Source: Pseudogymnoascus destructans
Lineage: Eukaryota > Ascomycota > Leotiomycetes > Thelebolales > Thelebolaceae
Reading direction: 5' to 3'
Assembly (NCBI RefSeq): GCF_001641265.1
Contig: NW_020167538.1
Span: forward strand, 1-64,000
Length of the DNA stretch: 64,000 nucleotides
A program made the position numbers and the translations under genes. This document shows positions 63,144 to 64,000 of the stretch, piece by piece (the first letter of the stretch is position 1; each line of letters begins with the position of its first letter). The notes under the pieces are model-generated. The model was not told the origin of the DNA, ran no database searches, and saw only the letters and a program-made list of their open reading frames with translations.

Positions 63144-63746
63144 ATGGCTCTCCCAGAAGGCGCAATTATCCGCCATGCCGTCCGCGAAGGTGCCCCTCCC
63201 ATCCTCACCCCAACCAACCACTCCCCACTAACCTCCCCAGATGTCTCCACCATCCTCCGCCTAATCAACGAGCTCGCTGACTACGAAAAAGCCCTCTCCT
63301 CCGTCCAAGCCACCGAAGCCACCCTCCTCGAAACCCTCACCTTCGCCCTCAGCATCACCAATTCCCCGCACCCCGACCTCCTCTCCACCACCCCCGCCCG
63401 CCCTGCCGCCACGCTCCTCGCATTCACCCCCGAGGGCGAGGTCGCTGGTATGGCGCTGTACTTCTATAATTACTCTACCTGGCGCGCGCGTCCGGGCGTG
63501 TACCTCGAGGACTTGTATGTGATGCCTATCGTGAGGGGGAAGGGGTACGGGAAGGCGCTGCTGGGGAAGGTGGCGGCGGAGGCGAGACGGGTGGGGGCGG
63601 GGAGGCTGGAGTGGTGCGTGTTGAAGTGGAATACGCCTAGTATTGAGTTTTATGAGAGTGATGCGGTGGGGGCGGTGAGGATGGATGACTGGGTTACGAT
63701 GAGGGTTGAGGGGGAGGGGTTGGAGAGGTTGGGGAGGGACGAGTAG
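63144..63746 (+). CDS. GNAT N-acetyltransferase, diamine/thialysine type
   Basis: The 200 aa intronless protein has the GNAT fold with features of the spermidine/thialysine acetyltransferase (SSAT/SAT2) branch. These are INELADYEKA near the start, ALYFYNYSTWRARPGVYLEDLYV, acetyl-CoA motif A VRGKGYGKALL, and the C-terminal CVLKWNTPSIEFYES followed by DDWVTMRVEG. The enzyme would move an acetyl group from acetyl-CoA to a small amine; fungal relatives act on polyamines or thialysine. The substrate cannot be fixed from sequence. A proline/threonine-rich insert (HSPLTSPDV, TNSPHPDLL) is unusual but mild. Confidence 0.88.
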   Translation: MALPEGAIIRHAVREGAPPILTPTNHSPLTSPDVSTILRLINELADYEKALSSVQATEATLLETLTFALSITNSPHPDLLSTTPARPAATLLAFTPEGEVAGMALYFYNYSTWRARPGVYLEDLYVMPIVRGKGYGKALLGKVAAEARRVGAGRLEWCVLKWNTPSIEFYESDAVGAVRMDDWVTMRVEGEGLERLGRDE

Positions 63747-64000
63747 AGTGGTGTGGTGTGGTCTTGGTGGTATTGGTATTGTACATATTATACAGTCTAT
63801 ATATGGGTCCTGTGTCGTACAAAATCTGGGCAACTGGCGACATTCTGGTCGCCGTATCTAGTCGTTGCTTGGGACTGCTTCCCTGGAATCTATATCCTCC
63901 TGGGGTATCACCTTCCCCTTGGCTGGGTTTCTCTTTTTCGCGTTCACATGCCCTTTGTCTAGATCCTCGATCCCTTCAAACAAACTCAGATCACGCTGTG
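63747..64000. other. 3' flank, no feature
   Basis: Downstream of the acetyltransferase stop there is no coding or repeat signal before the window ends. Confidence 0.4.

Noticed and set aside
34580..63746. A biosynthetic or defence gene cluster
   Set aside because: The genes are unrelated housekeeping or orphan functions with no backbone synthase, transporter-regulator set or shared pathway.

Overview
The window is nuclear DNA of a filamentous ascomycete (Pezizomycotina). The signs are short 40-80 bp spliceosomal introns with GTRAG donors and CTAAY branch sites, Fot1/Pogo-type transposons, HET-domain and 2EXR-domain genes, C-to-T changes of the RIP kind in old repeats, and orthologues of Hos3, Bms1, Afg1 and Pbi2. 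I cannot name the species; nothing seen here separates Leotiomycetes from neighbouring classes.

Layout. 1-6.0 kb: a frameshifted O-fucosyltransferase-like gene and a pepsin-like protein with a membrane anchor. 6.0-17.8 kb: a nested transposon graveyard. It holds a truncated Pogo element (A1), a hAT remnant cut by two other Pogo-like elements (B1 intact, B3 mutated), a solo LTR inside another LTR, fragments of two further Pogo-like elements, and an 18S rDNA fragment itself split by an LTR. 18.0-19.3 kb: an intact tRNA-guanine transglycosylase gene. 20-31.4 kb: weak gene remnants, an interstitial telomere repeat, more solo LTRs, a gag remnant, and an almost complete hAT transposon (27668-31350) split by two solo LTRs. 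31.4-33.3 kb: a second, nearly identical copy of the B element. 34.6-38.2 kb: an intact eight-exon P-type ATPase. 38.2-40 kb: a deleted Mutator-like element and a TA-type MITE. 40.4-56.4 kb: a gene-dense stretch with a 2EXR protein, MDP-1 phosphatase, tRNA-His, acyl-CoA dehydrogenase, a broken Ras-like GTPase, ankyrin and HET pseudogenes, a mitochondrial PDK/BCKDK-type kinase, a Pbi2-like inhibitor, BMS1 and AFG1. 56.7-58.9 kb: a complete copy of Pogo element A (A2), landed 134 bp before HOS3 (59.1-62.7 kb). 63.1-63.7 kb: a GNAT acetyltransferase.

The housekeeping genes belong to unrelated pathways: tRNA queuosine, ribosome assembly, mitochondrial quality control, fatty-acid oxidation, chromatin. 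I see no operon-like or biosynthetic cluster. The main biology is genome dynamics: at least six transposon families with readable target-site duplications, their order of insertion, and a contrast between mutated and pristine copies. I did not find a convincing undescribed system. The best leads are the transposon joined to the HOS3 5' end, the intron-like switch between anchored and unanchored forms of the pepsin-like protein, and the rDNA fragment carrying an LTR.

All calls come from reading the sequence; no database was searched. Several one-base frameshifts may be assembly errors, and one lies in a C8 run.
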